A DNA stretch of 64,000 nt, from NCBI GenBank assembly GCA_902781095.1, contig CACZHW010000006.1, positions 44,279 to 108,278 on the forward strand. Reading direction: 5' to 3'. This DNA is from an uncultured Eubacteriales bacterium. Its GTDB lineage: Bacteria > Bacillota > Clostridia > Christensenellales > Aristaeellaceae. Below are positions 8,388 to 15,506 of this stretch, piece by piece. The notes under the pieces are model-generated. The model had not been told where the DNA came from, made no database searches, and was given only the letters and a program-made list of their open reading frames with translations. Both the position numbers and the translations under genes were made by a program. The stretch's first letter is position 1, and each line of letters starts with the position of its first letter.

Positions 8388-8416
8388 AGCATAGCACAAA
8401 CCGTCATCACATGCAA
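8388..8416 (-). promoter_or_regulatory. Promoter for the RelB-like gene
   Basis: Minus strand TTGCAT (8411-8416), 17 bp, TATGCT (8388-8393), about 25 bp before the ATG at 8363. It may also drive yugP-whiA-crh, since no other good promoter was seen before yugP. Confidence 0.5.
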
Positions 8417-8429
8417 TCATGGATATCTT

Positions 8430-8774
8430 TCAGGCGCCGGCCGCCGCCAGTTCGTCGCGGACGGCAGCTTCAATGAAACTGTTGAGGCTCTGCCCGTGAG
8501 AGAGAGCGTAGATCGCTGCACGCCTGTGCAGATCGCTTCCCAGGCGCACGTTCAGGCTTCCCTTATAGGCGATTTCCGGCTTCGTGCCCTCTTCTTCGCA
8601 AGCAGTAAGATAATCATCCACCGCGCCGTGAAAGTCCTCCACCAGTTCAGAAGCATTGGTTCCCTCATAAGACAGCAGCGAGCGGATGCCCTGCACCTTC
8701 CCGTAAAACAGGCCGTCTTCCTCTGAGAACTCAACGCTCCCGACATAGCCTTTATACTCCATCGTATTGTTCAC
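8430..8774 (-). CDS. hicB: HicB-family antitoxin
   Basis: 114 residues. The N-terminal partial RNase-H-like HicB fold is seen in YKGYVGSVEFSEEDGLFYGK and continues with GIRSLLSYEGT; the C-terminal half (LNVRLGSDLHRRAAIYA, then SLNSFIEAAVRDEL) is a ribbon-helix-helix DNA-binding module. It neutralises HicA and represses the operon. The GTG start at 8774 overlaps the hicA stop as GTGA and has AGGAGG seven bases upstream; an internal ATG at 8762 is possible but too far from that site. Confidence 0.9.
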   Translation of the reverse strand: MNNTMEYKGYVGSVEFSEEDGLFYGKVQGIRSLLSYEGTNASELVEDFHGAVDDYLTACEEEGTKPEIAYKGSLNVRLGSDLHRRAAIYALSHGQSLNSFIEAAVRDELAAAGA

Positions 8775-9028
8775 AGCAATCCCTCCTGCTCCAGTGCTTC
8801 CAGCAGTTGTTTCACCTGATACGCCAGCAGTTCCTTTCTCGGATGCGGCTTGTGGAGGATGATCTTCGTCTTGCGCTCCGCGCTTTCGAACATCACCCGC
8901 GACCCGCTCGTCTTCCCCTTGTTGTTCCGCTCGTATGACAGAAAGCCCAGCAGCGTCTCTGCCTCCTCAAAGGTAAAATCCTTAGGCCTCGACCGGAGCT
9001 TCGCAATCAGTTTCTCTTTTTGTCCCAT
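8771..9028 (-). CDS. hicA: HicA-family mRNA interferase toxin
   Basis: 85 residues, slightly longer than the shortest HicA. HicA is a dsRBD-like translation-independent mRNA interferase. The fold signature is in FTFEEAETLLGFLSYE, TSGSRVMFES and the C-terminal HKPHPRKELLAYQVKQLLE. The usual active histidine after GS is Arg here (GSR), as I recall for the sub-family with the HKPHP motif, so loss of activity should not be assumed. It overlaps hicB by 4 bp, in the normal toxin-antitoxin order, and has its own promoter. Confidence 0.88.
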   Translation of the reverse strand: MGQKEKLIAKLRSRPKDFTFEEAETLLGFLSYERNNKGKTSGSRVMFESAERKTKIILHKPHPRKELLAYQVKQLLEALEQEGLL

Positions 9029-9055
9029 ATGGGAGCCCCCTCTTTCCCTTTCTCA

Positions 9056-9084
9056 ATTATAGCAAGCCCCCGCCGGAAAAGCAA
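9056..9084 (-). promoter_or_regulatory. Promoter of hicAB
   Basis: Minus strand TTGCTT (9079-9084), 17-bp spacer, TATAAT (9056-9061). It ends 28 bp before the hicA ATG, which is itself preceded by a GAGGGGG ribosome binding site. Confidence 0.65.
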
Positions 9085-9107
9085 CTATATTCAGTCGCTC
9101 TTTTCGT

Positions 9108-9599
9108 CTACTCTTTGTCCTTCCCGGTCGTAAGGCCCAGCACGCCGGCGGCGATGGCGCCTGCAACCGCCACCGCGGCCGCGGCAATCCCCGCCAGCCC
9201 CCACAGGAACTTCTTGTTTTCGCTGTCCTTTTCGCCCAGCATCCGGGAAACCTCCACCATCCTGTCGATGATATAGGCGCGTTCCTCAAAGGAAAGGTCC
9301 CCCTTGTCCAGTTCCCGCTCGAGGCAGCCGAGAATCCGCCCGCAGCCCTCGGCGCAGGCCCGTACCCCCTCGGCGTTGCTCTGCAGGCTGTGCGCGACCG
9401 TCTCCTTGTACTCGCTCATCATCCCGCCCACCGCCTTGGCGAACTCCGGAAACTGCTCCAGCGCCTTCTTCGCCACCTCGGGCTGCATCTGGGGCAGCAG
9501 GCTTCCCAGCCGGATGACGTCCTTTTTGCTAAGCCGCTCAAAGCTCTCCAGGTTCAGCCGCTCAAGCGCTTCCTGCTCCGTCAGCCGATCGTTTCTCAT
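9108..9599 (-). CDS. Unknown protein with a C-terminal membrane anchor
   Basis: 163 residues, not recognised. It is mostly helical and charged (LTEQEALERLNLESFERLSK at the start), with a central stretch (EYKETVAHSLQSNAEGVRA) that could be coiled coil, and a C-terminal hydrophobic, Ala/Gly-rich helix (about 132-155) followed by TGKDKE. The topology is tail-anchored with most of the protein in the cytoplasm. The ATG at 9599 follows AAGGAGG with a 9-nt spacer. It stands alone between hicAB and the marR-type gene, with a possible TACAAT -10 upstream. It may belong with the hicAB locus as accessory cargo, but nothing in the sequence proves this. Confidence 0.7.
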   Translation of the reverse strand: MRNDRLTEQEALERLNLESFERLSKKDVIRLGSLLPQMQPEVAKKALEQFPEFAKAVGGMMSEYKETVAHSLQSNAEGVRACAEGCGRILGCLERELDKGDLSFEERAYIIDRMVEVSRMLGEKDSENKKFLWGLAGIAAAAVAVAGAIAAGVLGLTTGKDKE

Positions 9600-9702
9600 C
9601 CTCGTCGCCCTCCTTACCTCAATTAAATATTGTACCTCATTTGGCGATGTAATGATAACAGATTCCCGGCCTCAATGCAAGCCCTTCTTTTGCGGAAAAC
9701 AT

Positions 9703-9733
9703 GCGGCGGCCCGCCCTTTCGGGAAAGCCGCCG
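9703..9733 (-). terminator. Probable terminator after the marR-type gene
   Basis: On the minus strand CGGCGGC...GCCGCCG forms a GC-rich stem around an inner CCCGAAAGGG hairpin, followed by ATGTTTT. It begins 3 bp after the stop codon. Confidence 0.5.
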
Positions 9734-9735
9734 TT

Positions 9736-10203
9736 TCATTCCTCGTTCAGTTTTCGCAGCGCTTCGATTTCCTTCTCCAGACAGGAATAGACCGTCTGCA
9801 GCTCCTCTTCCGTCGTATGCTCGTAAACCCTGCGGCTCGCCGCCAGCCGGTGCTCGTCCATCCGCTCCAGCAGCAGCCGGCCTTTCCCGGTCAGGCAGAT
9901 TTCGTAGCGCCGTTCGTCCTCGGCGGAGGTGCTCTTGGTGACAAGGCCGCAGGCGAGCATCCGGTTGACCTGCCGCGTCGCAGTGGAGGGGTTGATGTTC
10001 AGCTCCTTTGCGATTTCCGCCATGACGGCGCATCCCGCCTCCCCGACCGCGTTGAGGAGCAGGTAATCGCCGGAGCACAGCGTCTCCGGCAGCGACAGCG
10101 CGGCGCACTCCTTCGAAAGGAGGTTCTCACGCAGGCGCCGGGTCTGCCGGGTGAGTTCCGCAGAGAGCAGGCCCAGCCGTTCACACCGGGGATCCACTCG
10201 CAT
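9736..10203 (-). CDS. MarR-family transcriptional regulator
   Basis: 155 residues from the ATG at 10203 (GGAGGAAAAGGAT upstream); the longer open frame upstream lacks a ribosome binding site. The winged helix-turn-helix is clear: GCAVMAEIAKELNINPSTAT then RQVNRMLACGLVTKS, with the wing SAEDERRYEICLTGKG and flanking dimerisation helices. MarR proteins repress nearby or divergent genes and release DNA on ligand binding or oxidation. One cysteine lies near the helix-turn-helix (GCAVM) and one in the recognition region. It follows apbE by 67 bp on the same strand and so probably controls the apbE/flavoprotein divergent promoter, where inverted repeats lie. Confidence 0.85.
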   Translation of the reverse strand: MRVDPRCERLGLLSAELTRQTRRLRENLLSKECAALSLPETLCSGDYLLLNAVGEAGCAVMAEIAKELNINPSTATRQVNRMLACGLVTKSTSAEDERRYEICLTGKGRLLLERMDEHRLAASRRVYEHTTEEELQTVYSCLEKEIEALRKLNEE

Positions 10204-10270
10204 ATCCTTTTCCTCCTGCTTCCGAATGGCTGATTCTAGCATGCCGTCCGTTTTTCCGTCAACCCGCCGC

Positions 10271-11464
10271 TCACCGCAGCCATTCCCCGGTATAGCGGAT
10301 CCGGCCTTCCGCATCCGGCGCGCAGGCCCACCGGCAGCCTTCCGGCGGCAGCGTCACCGCGCCCCGTTCCGCGTTGGACACGACTTCGATCTCCTCTTCC
10401 CCGTCGCGGCACACCGCCATCACCATCCGCATGTCCCGCCCCTCCAGAAAGCGCAGGGCTTGCTCCGGCCCCATCAGGCACAGCGCGGTGGAGAGCGCGT
10501 CGCCCAGCGCGGCGCTGTCGCACAGCAGGGTGACGCAGGCCGTCCCGCGCTGCGGCCCGTCCCGTACGGGCGTGTTGAGCGGATAGCCCGTCCGCGGGTC
10601 GAGGATATGGCAGTAAAGCGTTCCCCCCGCCCGGTAGCCGTGGCTTTCGTCACTGCTGGTGGAGAGCGTCGTCTCCCGCGCCGCCAGGGATGCATACGGC
10701 TCCGCTTTCGCGTCCCGCGGGTGGCCCGCCGTAACGGTCAGCGGCTTTCCTTCCGGCCCCGAGAGAAAGGCCATGGAGCTCCCGCCGCAGACGAAATAAC
10801 CCTCCCGGTACCCTTTCTCTTTCAGCAGCGCGCGCACGCGGTCGCAGGCGTACCCTTTCGCGATGCCGCCCAAATCCATCTGCGCCGCGACGCGCACGCC
10901 CCGCACGCTTACGGACGGCGTCGCCTTCGTCACGAAAGTCCCCGCCTGCGTCCGTTCCGTTATCACGCCGCCGAAGCCCACCAGCGGGAGCAGCGCCTGC
11001 ACGTCCCGCGCCTGTGCCGGCGCCGGGTGCCCGTCCTCCTGCGGCCTGTCGTACGGCATTGCGCGCTGCGCCCGGTTGGTGTTAAACCGCGGCGAAAACC
11101 CCCACAGGTCCACCAGCGGGAAAACCGTCGGATCGTACAGCCCGCCCGTCATCTCAAAAGCCTCTTCCGCCACCGCGAGGATCTCCGATGTAATCTCCGA
11201 GACGGCGATGCGCCCGCCCGTCTCCAGCGCGTTGAAGCGGGCGATGTCAGAGGCCGGAACGGAGACGGACACCGCGGCCTCGATCTCCCCCAGCAGCGCC
11301 TTGATCTCCTCCCACGCATCCTGCGATCCTTCCTCTTCGTACAGGCAGAGCATGGACACCGTTCCGAAGTAGTCCGCCGTCTGGCGGACGAACGCGGCCC
11401 CGGCCCGGCACGACACACCGGTCAGCAGGACGAGCGCTGCGAGGGCCGCCGTCATCTTCTTCAT
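10271..11464 (-). CDS. apbE: ApbE, FAD:protein FMN transferase (lipoprotein)
   Basis: 397 residues. The N-terminal signal ends in a lipobox (LTGVSC), so the enzyme is anchored outside the cytoplasmic membrane. ApbE moves FMN from FAD onto a Ser/Thr of FMN-binding domains. Family marks visible: FGTVSMLCLY near the start, GGLYDPTVFPLVDLWGF, DLGGIAKGYACDRVR, the GYFVCGGSS segment and a C-terminal HILDPRTGYPLNTPV. The ATG at 11464 follows GGAGGTTTGCAG. It diverges from a gene for a secreted protein with an FMN-binding domain, a likely substrate; the flavoprotein at 61971-63869 is another. Expression starts at the divergent promoter region. Confidence 0.95.
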   Translation of the reverse strand: MKKMTAALAALVLLTGVSCRAGAAFVRQTADYFGTVSMLCLYEEEGSQDAWEEIKALLGEIEAAVSVSVPASDIARFNALETGGRIAVSEITSEILAVAEEAFEMTGGLYDPTVFPLVDLWGFSPRFNTNRAQRAMPYDRPQEDGHPAPAQARDVQALLPLVGFGGVITERTQAGTFVTKATPSVSVRGVRVAAQMDLGGIAKGYACDRVRALLKEKGYREGYFVCGGSSMAFLSGPEGKPLTVTAGHPRDAKAEPYASLAARETTLSTSSDESHGYRAGGTLYCHILDPRTGYPLNTPVRDGPQRGTACVTLLCDSAALGDALSTALCLMGPEQALRFLEGRDMRMVMAVCRDGEEEIEVVSNAERGAVTLPPEGCRWACAPDAEGRIRYTGEWLR

Positions 11465-11510
11465 CTGCAAACCTCCCCGCCGGCATCACGGAGCCTTTTA
11501 AGATAAAGCT

Positions 11511-11539
11511 ATTATATCCCATGCGGCGTCTTCATACAA
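11511..11539 (-). promoter_or_regulatory. Promoter of apbE-marR
   Basis: Minus strand TTGTAT (11534-11539), 17 bp, TATAAT (11511-11516). Its -35 lies 2 bp from the -35 of the divergent promoter, and the palindrome CAATATTG (11537-11544) covers both, so one regulator could control both directions. Confidence 0.65.
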
Positions 11540-11541
11540 TA

Positions 11542-11570
11542 TTGACAAAACTCGTCTTCTGCCGTAAAAT
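11542..11570 (+). promoter_or_regulatory. Promoter of the nitroreductase/FMN-binding gene
   Basis: TTGACA (11542-11547), 17-bp spacer, TAAAAT (11565-11570), 50 bp before the ATG at 11621. It is back to back with the apbE promoter. Confidence 0.75.
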
Positions 11571-11572
11571 AG

Positions 11573-11584
11573 TTGCGTGCGCAA
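11573..11584 (+). promoter_or_regulatory. Inverted repeat at the transcription start, candidate MarR operator
   Basis: TTGCG-TG-CGCAA lies 2 bp after the -10 hexamer, where a bound repressor would block initiation. MarR-family dimers bind short palindromes of this kind, and a marR gene is two genes away. Binding is inferred. Confidence 0.45.
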
Positions 11585-11620
11585 TTAAATAAACCTGCGC
11601 AGAAAAAAGGAGGCTTTCTC

Positions 11621-12712
11621 ATGAGGAAACTGGCTGTCCTGTTCGTCACCGCGGCGCTGCTCGTCCTGCCGCTGCTGGCCCTGGCCGATTTCGACCCCGC
11701 CGGCTTTATCGACTGGTTCAATGAGAGCAACACGTGGATGACCGTCGCCAACGGCCACTGGTCCACCGACCCCGCCGACAAGATCACCGACGAAGAGCTG
11801 GAGAAGATCTTCTCCATGGCCACGAAGCAGCAGAACGCCGTCCACTGGACGCCCTGGTACTTCGTCGTCATCAAGGACACCGAGGAGCAGCAGAAGATCC
11901 TCGGCGACTACTGGGACAAGCCCGAGAACGAGGCGACCGACGCCACCGTCACCGTGCTGTGCCTGGCCGACCAGATCCTCACCGAGGAAGAGGGCCACGT
12001 GACGCCGTACGACGGCTACTACATGCCCACCACCTTCGCTTACTACGACAGCGGCCTCACCAGCTCGCTGATCGGCGTCGCCGCCGCCACGCTGGGCTAT
12101 GAGACCCACTACTTCGGCTCCGTCTACGGCGAGTACGCACCCAAGGACCTGGCAGGCGGCAAGTACCAGTCCATGAGCCGCTACATCACCGAGGAAGACA
12201 TGCGCACCTGGGGCTTCTCCGGCAACGTCTACCCCGTCGCCGGCAACTGCGTCTTCGTCGGCGCCATCGTCATCGGCAAGCCTGCCGCGGGCGAGACCGT
12301 CGAGACCTGGGGCACCAACCACATCCGCCCGGCCAACTGGAAGATCTGGGACGGCGTGCCCAACGAGAACGCCTCTCCCGCCGCTGCCGGCGCCCCCGCG
12401 GCCGCTGAGGAAGCGCCCGCCGGGGAAGCCGCTGCCGAAGTGCCGGAAGGCACCCTCGCAGCGACCGTCGAAGGCTTCGGCGGCCAGCCCGTCACCGTGA
12501 GCGTCACGATGGACGGCGACAAGATCGCCACCATCGCCATCGACGCCTCCACGCAGACCGAAGGCCTGGGCAAGCTCGCCGAAGAAGAGGCTTTCACAGC
12601 CCAGTTCGTCGGCAAGACCCTGCCCATCGACGCCGCCGGCGTTGACGGCATCACTGGCGCGTCCATCACGACGAACGCCGTGGTCGAGGCCCTGAACAGC
12701 CTGGCGAAGTAA
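11621..12712 (+). CDS. Secreted nitroreductase-like protein fused to an FMN-binding (ApbE-target) domain
   Basis: 363 residues with a signal peptide (RKLAVLFVTAALLVLPLLALA). Residues about 25-245 resemble the nitroreductase fold (DEELEKIFSMATKQQNAVHW, TPWYFVVIKD and SSLIGVAAATLGYETHY), which binds FMN non-covalently. An Ala/Pro/Glu-rich linker (about 255-275) leads to an FMN_bind domain (about 275-360) with the flavinylation motif DGITGASITT, where ApbE attaches FMN to a Ser/Thr. The protein could therefore carry two flavins outside the cell membrane. The ATG at 11621 follows AAAAAAGGAGGCTTTCTC. It is divergent from apbE. The substrate is unknown; a role in extracytoplasmic electron transfer is inferred. 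Confidence 0.85.
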   Translation: MRKLAVLFVTAALLVLPLLALADFDPAGFIDWFNESNTWMTVANGHWSTDPADKITDEELEKIFSMATKQQNAVHWTPWYFVVIKDTEEQQKILGDYWDKPENEATDATVTVLCLADQILTEEEGHVTPYDGYYMPTTFAYYDSGLTSSLIGVAAATLGYETHYFGSVYGEYAPKDLAGGKYQSMSRYITEEDMRTWGFSGNVYPVAGNCVFVGAIVIGKPAAGETVETWGTNHIRPANWKIWDGVPNENASPAAAGAPAAAEEAPAGEAAAEVPEGTLAATVEGFGGQPVTVSVTMDGDKIATIAIDASTQTEGLGKLAEEEAFTAQFVGKTLPIDAAGVDGITGASITTNAVVEALNSLAK

Positions 12713-12744
12713 GGCGTCCCGCCTCTTTAAGCCTTTGTAAAAGC

Positions 12745-12786
12745 GGACATCCGCGCTGCAGCGTCAGCGCGGATGTCCTTCTTTAT
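12745..12786. terminator. Bidirectional terminator between convergent genes
   Basis: A perfect 14-bp stem (12745-12758 with 12765-12778) and 6-nt loop, followed on the plus strand by TTCTTTATG. It separates the FMN-binding gene from the convergent SH3 gene. Confidence 0.85.
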
Positions 12787-12795
12787 GCCGCTTTT

Positions 12796-14325
12796 TTATC
12801 CGTTTCCTTCCCAAAGGTCGCCCTGGCGGACGAAGAAGAATTCGCCTGTCTCCGGAAACCAGACGTGATACCAGTCCGTGCCGATGATCCCGATGACCTT
12901 CATGACCGCCTCCCCGTAACTCACGCTGCAGGGTTCGCCCTCCGGCCACGCGTACAGCGGCAATTGCTCACCGCGCAGAAGCAGCTGCGGCATGGCGGAA
13001 GTGTCGCAGCGCAGCGCCTGCCCCGCCTTGCCCATCGTCAGGTACTTCGTCATCATAAAGCCGCTCTGGCCGCCGATTTCCACCTGCGCCCAGCCGCCCC
13101 GGATCTTCCAGACCTTAACCGGCGTTCCGCTGTAGTACTTGCCGAGGGAGCGGCTTCCCCTGTCCGGTTTCTCCCGCAGGTGCAGCCGGTCCGCGGGATT
13201 CGGATTGTTCACCGCCGCATAGCAGAGGTTCAGGCTGCCCGCGTCCATCCGCGCCGTCGCATCGGCCAGCGAGGTCGGGACGCTGCTCCAGTCCATGCCG
13301 GTGATGTCCCGCCACGGGTGGCTGCCGACGTAGATCTCGTTTTCGTCCGCAAAAACGCAGTCGCTGCCGAAGCGGATCGCGCCTTCCGCCCCAAAGCCCC
13401 AGGACATCGCCAGGGAGCACCAGGGCGCGTTCGGCATGTTGCGGATGGAGACCATCCGCTCCGGCGCCCAGCCCAGGCAGTCGGTAAAGTTCTCCACGCC
13501 CAGCACCGCGTCCTGCGGCAGCGGCGTGCTTTCGATCAGGTTCACCTCGTGCGCGTTGAAGGTGGTGTCGCACACCACGTAGACCTTTTCGCCGGACGGC
13601 TTTTGCATGAGGAAGTGCATCTCGCCCTGCCGCAGCACGCCCTTGATGAAGGTATACTCCGGCATCAGGCATGCTGCCGCTTCCGCAAAGAAGGCCTGCC
13701 CCGGCCAGAGGGCGTAATCGTCCGCCGGCGAGGCCATCACGGGGAAGCGCTCCACATCGAAGTCGGCCAGCGCCACGCAGTCCTTCAGCCAGGAGGCGGG
13801 CAGTGCCTGCGGCTGCTTTTCCACGATGAGGTTTTCGTTCTCGTCCTCCAGCCGCTCCTGCCATGCGATTTCGCCGCCGTGCTCCGCCTGCCAGCCGATC
13901 TGGTAAACCCGCAGGCGTTCTCCGAGGGGCTCTATCCATGTTTCGTCGACAGGCCCCCATTCTGCGCCCGTCTCCCTGCCGCAATGGAAATGGATGCCGG
14001 CGTCTGCCGCCTGATAGCTCCAGAAGACCGCCTGGTCGCTGTCCAGCCACAGCCGCGGGGCTTCCAGATCCTGCCGCAGGGCCTTCGGGTTGCAGACCGT
14101 CACCTGCCACTGCCCGTCCCGCCGCTCCAGCAGGCACAGCGCCTTTTGCCCGTCCAGCTGCGCGATGCAGGCCGCCGTATCGCCCCAGGTCTGCAGCTGT
14201 TCGGTCTGCGTCACCCCCGCCGCCGTCAAAGCGGACAGCAGTCCGGCGTCCGCCTCCTGCGCTAAGCCGCAGGCGCACCCGCAGCAGACCAGCAGCACAA
14301 GCAGCAGCAAAGCCGCTTTCTTCAT
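12796..14325 (-). CDS. Secreted protein with a C-terminal bacterial SH3 domain
   Basis: 509 residues from the ATG at 14325 (AAGGGGG nine bases upstream). The signal peptide is cysteine-rich (LLLLVLLVCCGCACGLA); either ordinary cleavage after GLA or lipidation at a Cys is possible. Residues about 25-370 are an unrecognised, Trp-rich region. About 375-445 is an SH3b module (CYAAVNNPNPADRLHLREKP, then GTPVKVWKIRGGWAQV and GFMMTKYL), and the last 60 residues (YGEAVMKVIGIIGTDWYHVW) look like a second, degenerate SH3b copy. Such domains bind cell-wall peptides. No catalytic motif was found. A stand-alone gene facing a shared terminator. Role in wall binding is inferred. Confidence 0.75.
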   Translation of the reverse strand: MKKAALLLLVLLVCCGCACGLAQEADAGLLSALTAAGVTQTEQLQTWGDTAACIAQLDGQKALCLLERRDGQWQVTVCNPKALRQDLEAPRLWLDSDQAVFWSYQAADAGIHFHCGRETGAEWGPVDETWIEPLGERLRVYQIGWQAEHGGEIAWQERLEDENENLIVEKQPQALPASWLKDCVALADFDVERFPVMASPADDYALWPGQAFFAEAAACLMPEYTFIKGVLRQGEMHFLMQKPSGEKVYVVCDTTFNAHEVNLIESTPLPQDAVLGVENFTDCLGWAPERMVSIRNMPNAPWCSLAMSWGFGAEGAIRFGSDCVFADENEIYVGSHPWRDITGMDWSSVPTSLADATARMDAGSLNLCYAAVNNPNPADRLHLREKPDRGSRSLGKYYSGTPVKVWKIRGGWAQVEIGGQSGFMMTKYLTMGKAGQALRCDTSAMPQLLLRGEQLPLYAWPEGEPCSVSYGEAVMKVIGIIGTDWYHVWFPETGEFFFVRQGDLWEGNG

Positions 14326-14392
14326 ATCCCGATTCCCCCTTGTGTCCGTCATTTCAACGCTTTTATCCGGTTACTGCTCCTCACATAAATAC

Positions 14393-14422
14393 AGACGGAA
14401 AAACACGCGGTTTTATCCGTCT
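14393..14422 (-). terminator. Hairpin terminator after the AT-rich gene
   Basis: On the minus strand AGACGGA...TCCGTCT extended by AAAC/GTTT pairs (one mismatch) with a 5-nt loop, then TGTATTTATG. It lies 24 bp after the stop codon at 14447; the U-tract is weak. Confidence 0.5.
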
Positions 14423-14446
14423 GGATCAGCTTTTTAAATGGTTTTA

Positions 14447-15283
14447 TCAATGGTCTTTATTCTTTTTTGGTTTACCAAACGGTATTTGGATTTGCATATC
14501 CGGCAGCTTCACTTTTGACAAATCGATTTCGGGCAAGTCAACCTTCGGTAGCTCTATTCTAGGAATCGAGATCTTTGGCAATTCAAGTTTTTGTTCTCTC
14601 TTCCTGTTCTCTTGTTCAAGTCTGCACTGCTTTTCAATCTCTGCCTGTTCTTCTTTAGCATGTTTTATTTGTTCATAATACGGAGCAACGTCATCAATAT
14701 CAATCCCATAGCCGATAAACAGATGGGGCTTACCATCTTCACGGACAAACAGTGCCGGGATAATCTTTCGGGTAGGCACTATTTGTGTTCCAAAGTATTT
14801 ATGGCGTTCATCATTCCTGTAGATATCCATTTCCTGTTCTTCGTCCGTAATCAGTTTTACAGGGATATCATCCAGACAAATACTCTCAATTCTTCCGCTC
14901 GGCCGCTGGATCAAGTATTTTCTATACTCTGTTTTGTTAATTCTCAGCGTATTTGCGATAAACTTGATTCCAGTTTCTGCCAACCCAGTTATGTCCAGCT
15001 TAATATCCTTAATCAGAGCCTCTTTAAAATCATTCGGCTTATAACCAGCTATGGTTGGCCTGTTTTCCTCGCCCAGTATAGCTCCATAAGGTTCCATATG
15101 GCTGAATGTATACTCAAACCAGCTGCGATCTTCCTTGATTCGTCCTAAAAAATCCTTTTCAATCTTTCGACGGGCGAATTGTTTGTAGACTGGATAATAA
15201 ACATACTCCACTTTAACTACACGGAATTCAGAAACCTTTTCCATTTCCAGTGGATATCCATTTATATCAATGAAAGCTGGCAT
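14447..15283 (-). CDS. AT-rich gene of unknown function with a periodic Leu-Pro tail
   Basis: 278 residues from the ATG at 15283 (GGAGG seven bases upstream); an ATG 30 bp further upstream is possible. Not recognised. There is no signal peptide. Residues 1-185 are a mixed alpha/beta region rich in Lys, Glu, Ile and Tyr; 195-230 is a strongly charged helix (YEQIKHAKEEQAEIEKQC), probably coiled coil. The tail from about 232 repeats a [LI]P-x-[IV]-x-[LI] unit about six times (LPKISIP, RIELPKVDLPEIDLSKVKLP). Codon use favours A/T far more than the neighbours, which suggests acquisition by transfer. It follows the 47-codon gene on the same strand. Confidence 0.75.
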   Translation of the reverse strand: MPAFIDINGYPLEMEKVSEFRVVKVEYVYYPVYKQFARRKIEKDFLGRIKEDRSWFEYTFSHMEPYGAILGEENRPTIAGYKPNDFKEALIKDIKLDITGLAETGIKFIANTLRINKTEYRKYLIQRPSGRIESICLDDIPVKLITDEEQEMDIYRNDERHKYFGTQIVPTRKIIPALFVREDGKPHLFIGYGIDIDDVAPYYEQIKHAKEEQAEIEKQCRLEQENRKREQKLELPKISIPRIELPKVDLPEIDLSKVKLPDMQIQIPFGKPKKNKDH

Positions 15284-15345
15284 GTCCAATCCTCCGCCAT
15301 TTAAGGAACCCATGTATGATGACCCTCTGACATCATTTTCAATTA

Positions 15346-15489
15346 CTATTTTAACCCTAATGCGACGGTTGTTTCTTCATAATGCTGCATCTCGCTTTCG
15401 GAGAATCCTTCAATATCCGTCCAGGTGTATTCCGGCAGCCAGCAGACCGCATGATGAAAACCGTCGTCAAACGTCAAAAACAGATACAT
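15346..15489 (-). CDS. Small acidic protein of 47 residues directly after pyk
   Basis: The frame opens with ATG at 15489, 17 bp after the pyk stop, behind GGGTGAAGGCTATA, and closes with TAG. The product begins MYLFLTFDDGFHHAVCWLPE, contains YTWTDIEGFSESEMQHYEE and ends TTVALGLK. It is acidic, aromatic-rich, without a membrane segment or signal. It is too short for routine ORF calls but has a good ribosome binding site and ordered codon use. Function unknown; it resembles small immunity-type or regulatory proteins only in size and charge. Probably cotranscribed from pyk into the AT-rich gene 62 bp downstream. Confidence 0.5.
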   Translation of the reverse strand: MYLFLTFDDGFHHAVCWLPEYTWTDIEGFSESEMQHYEETTVALGLK

Positions 15490-15506
15490 TATAGCCTTCA
15501 CCCTGG

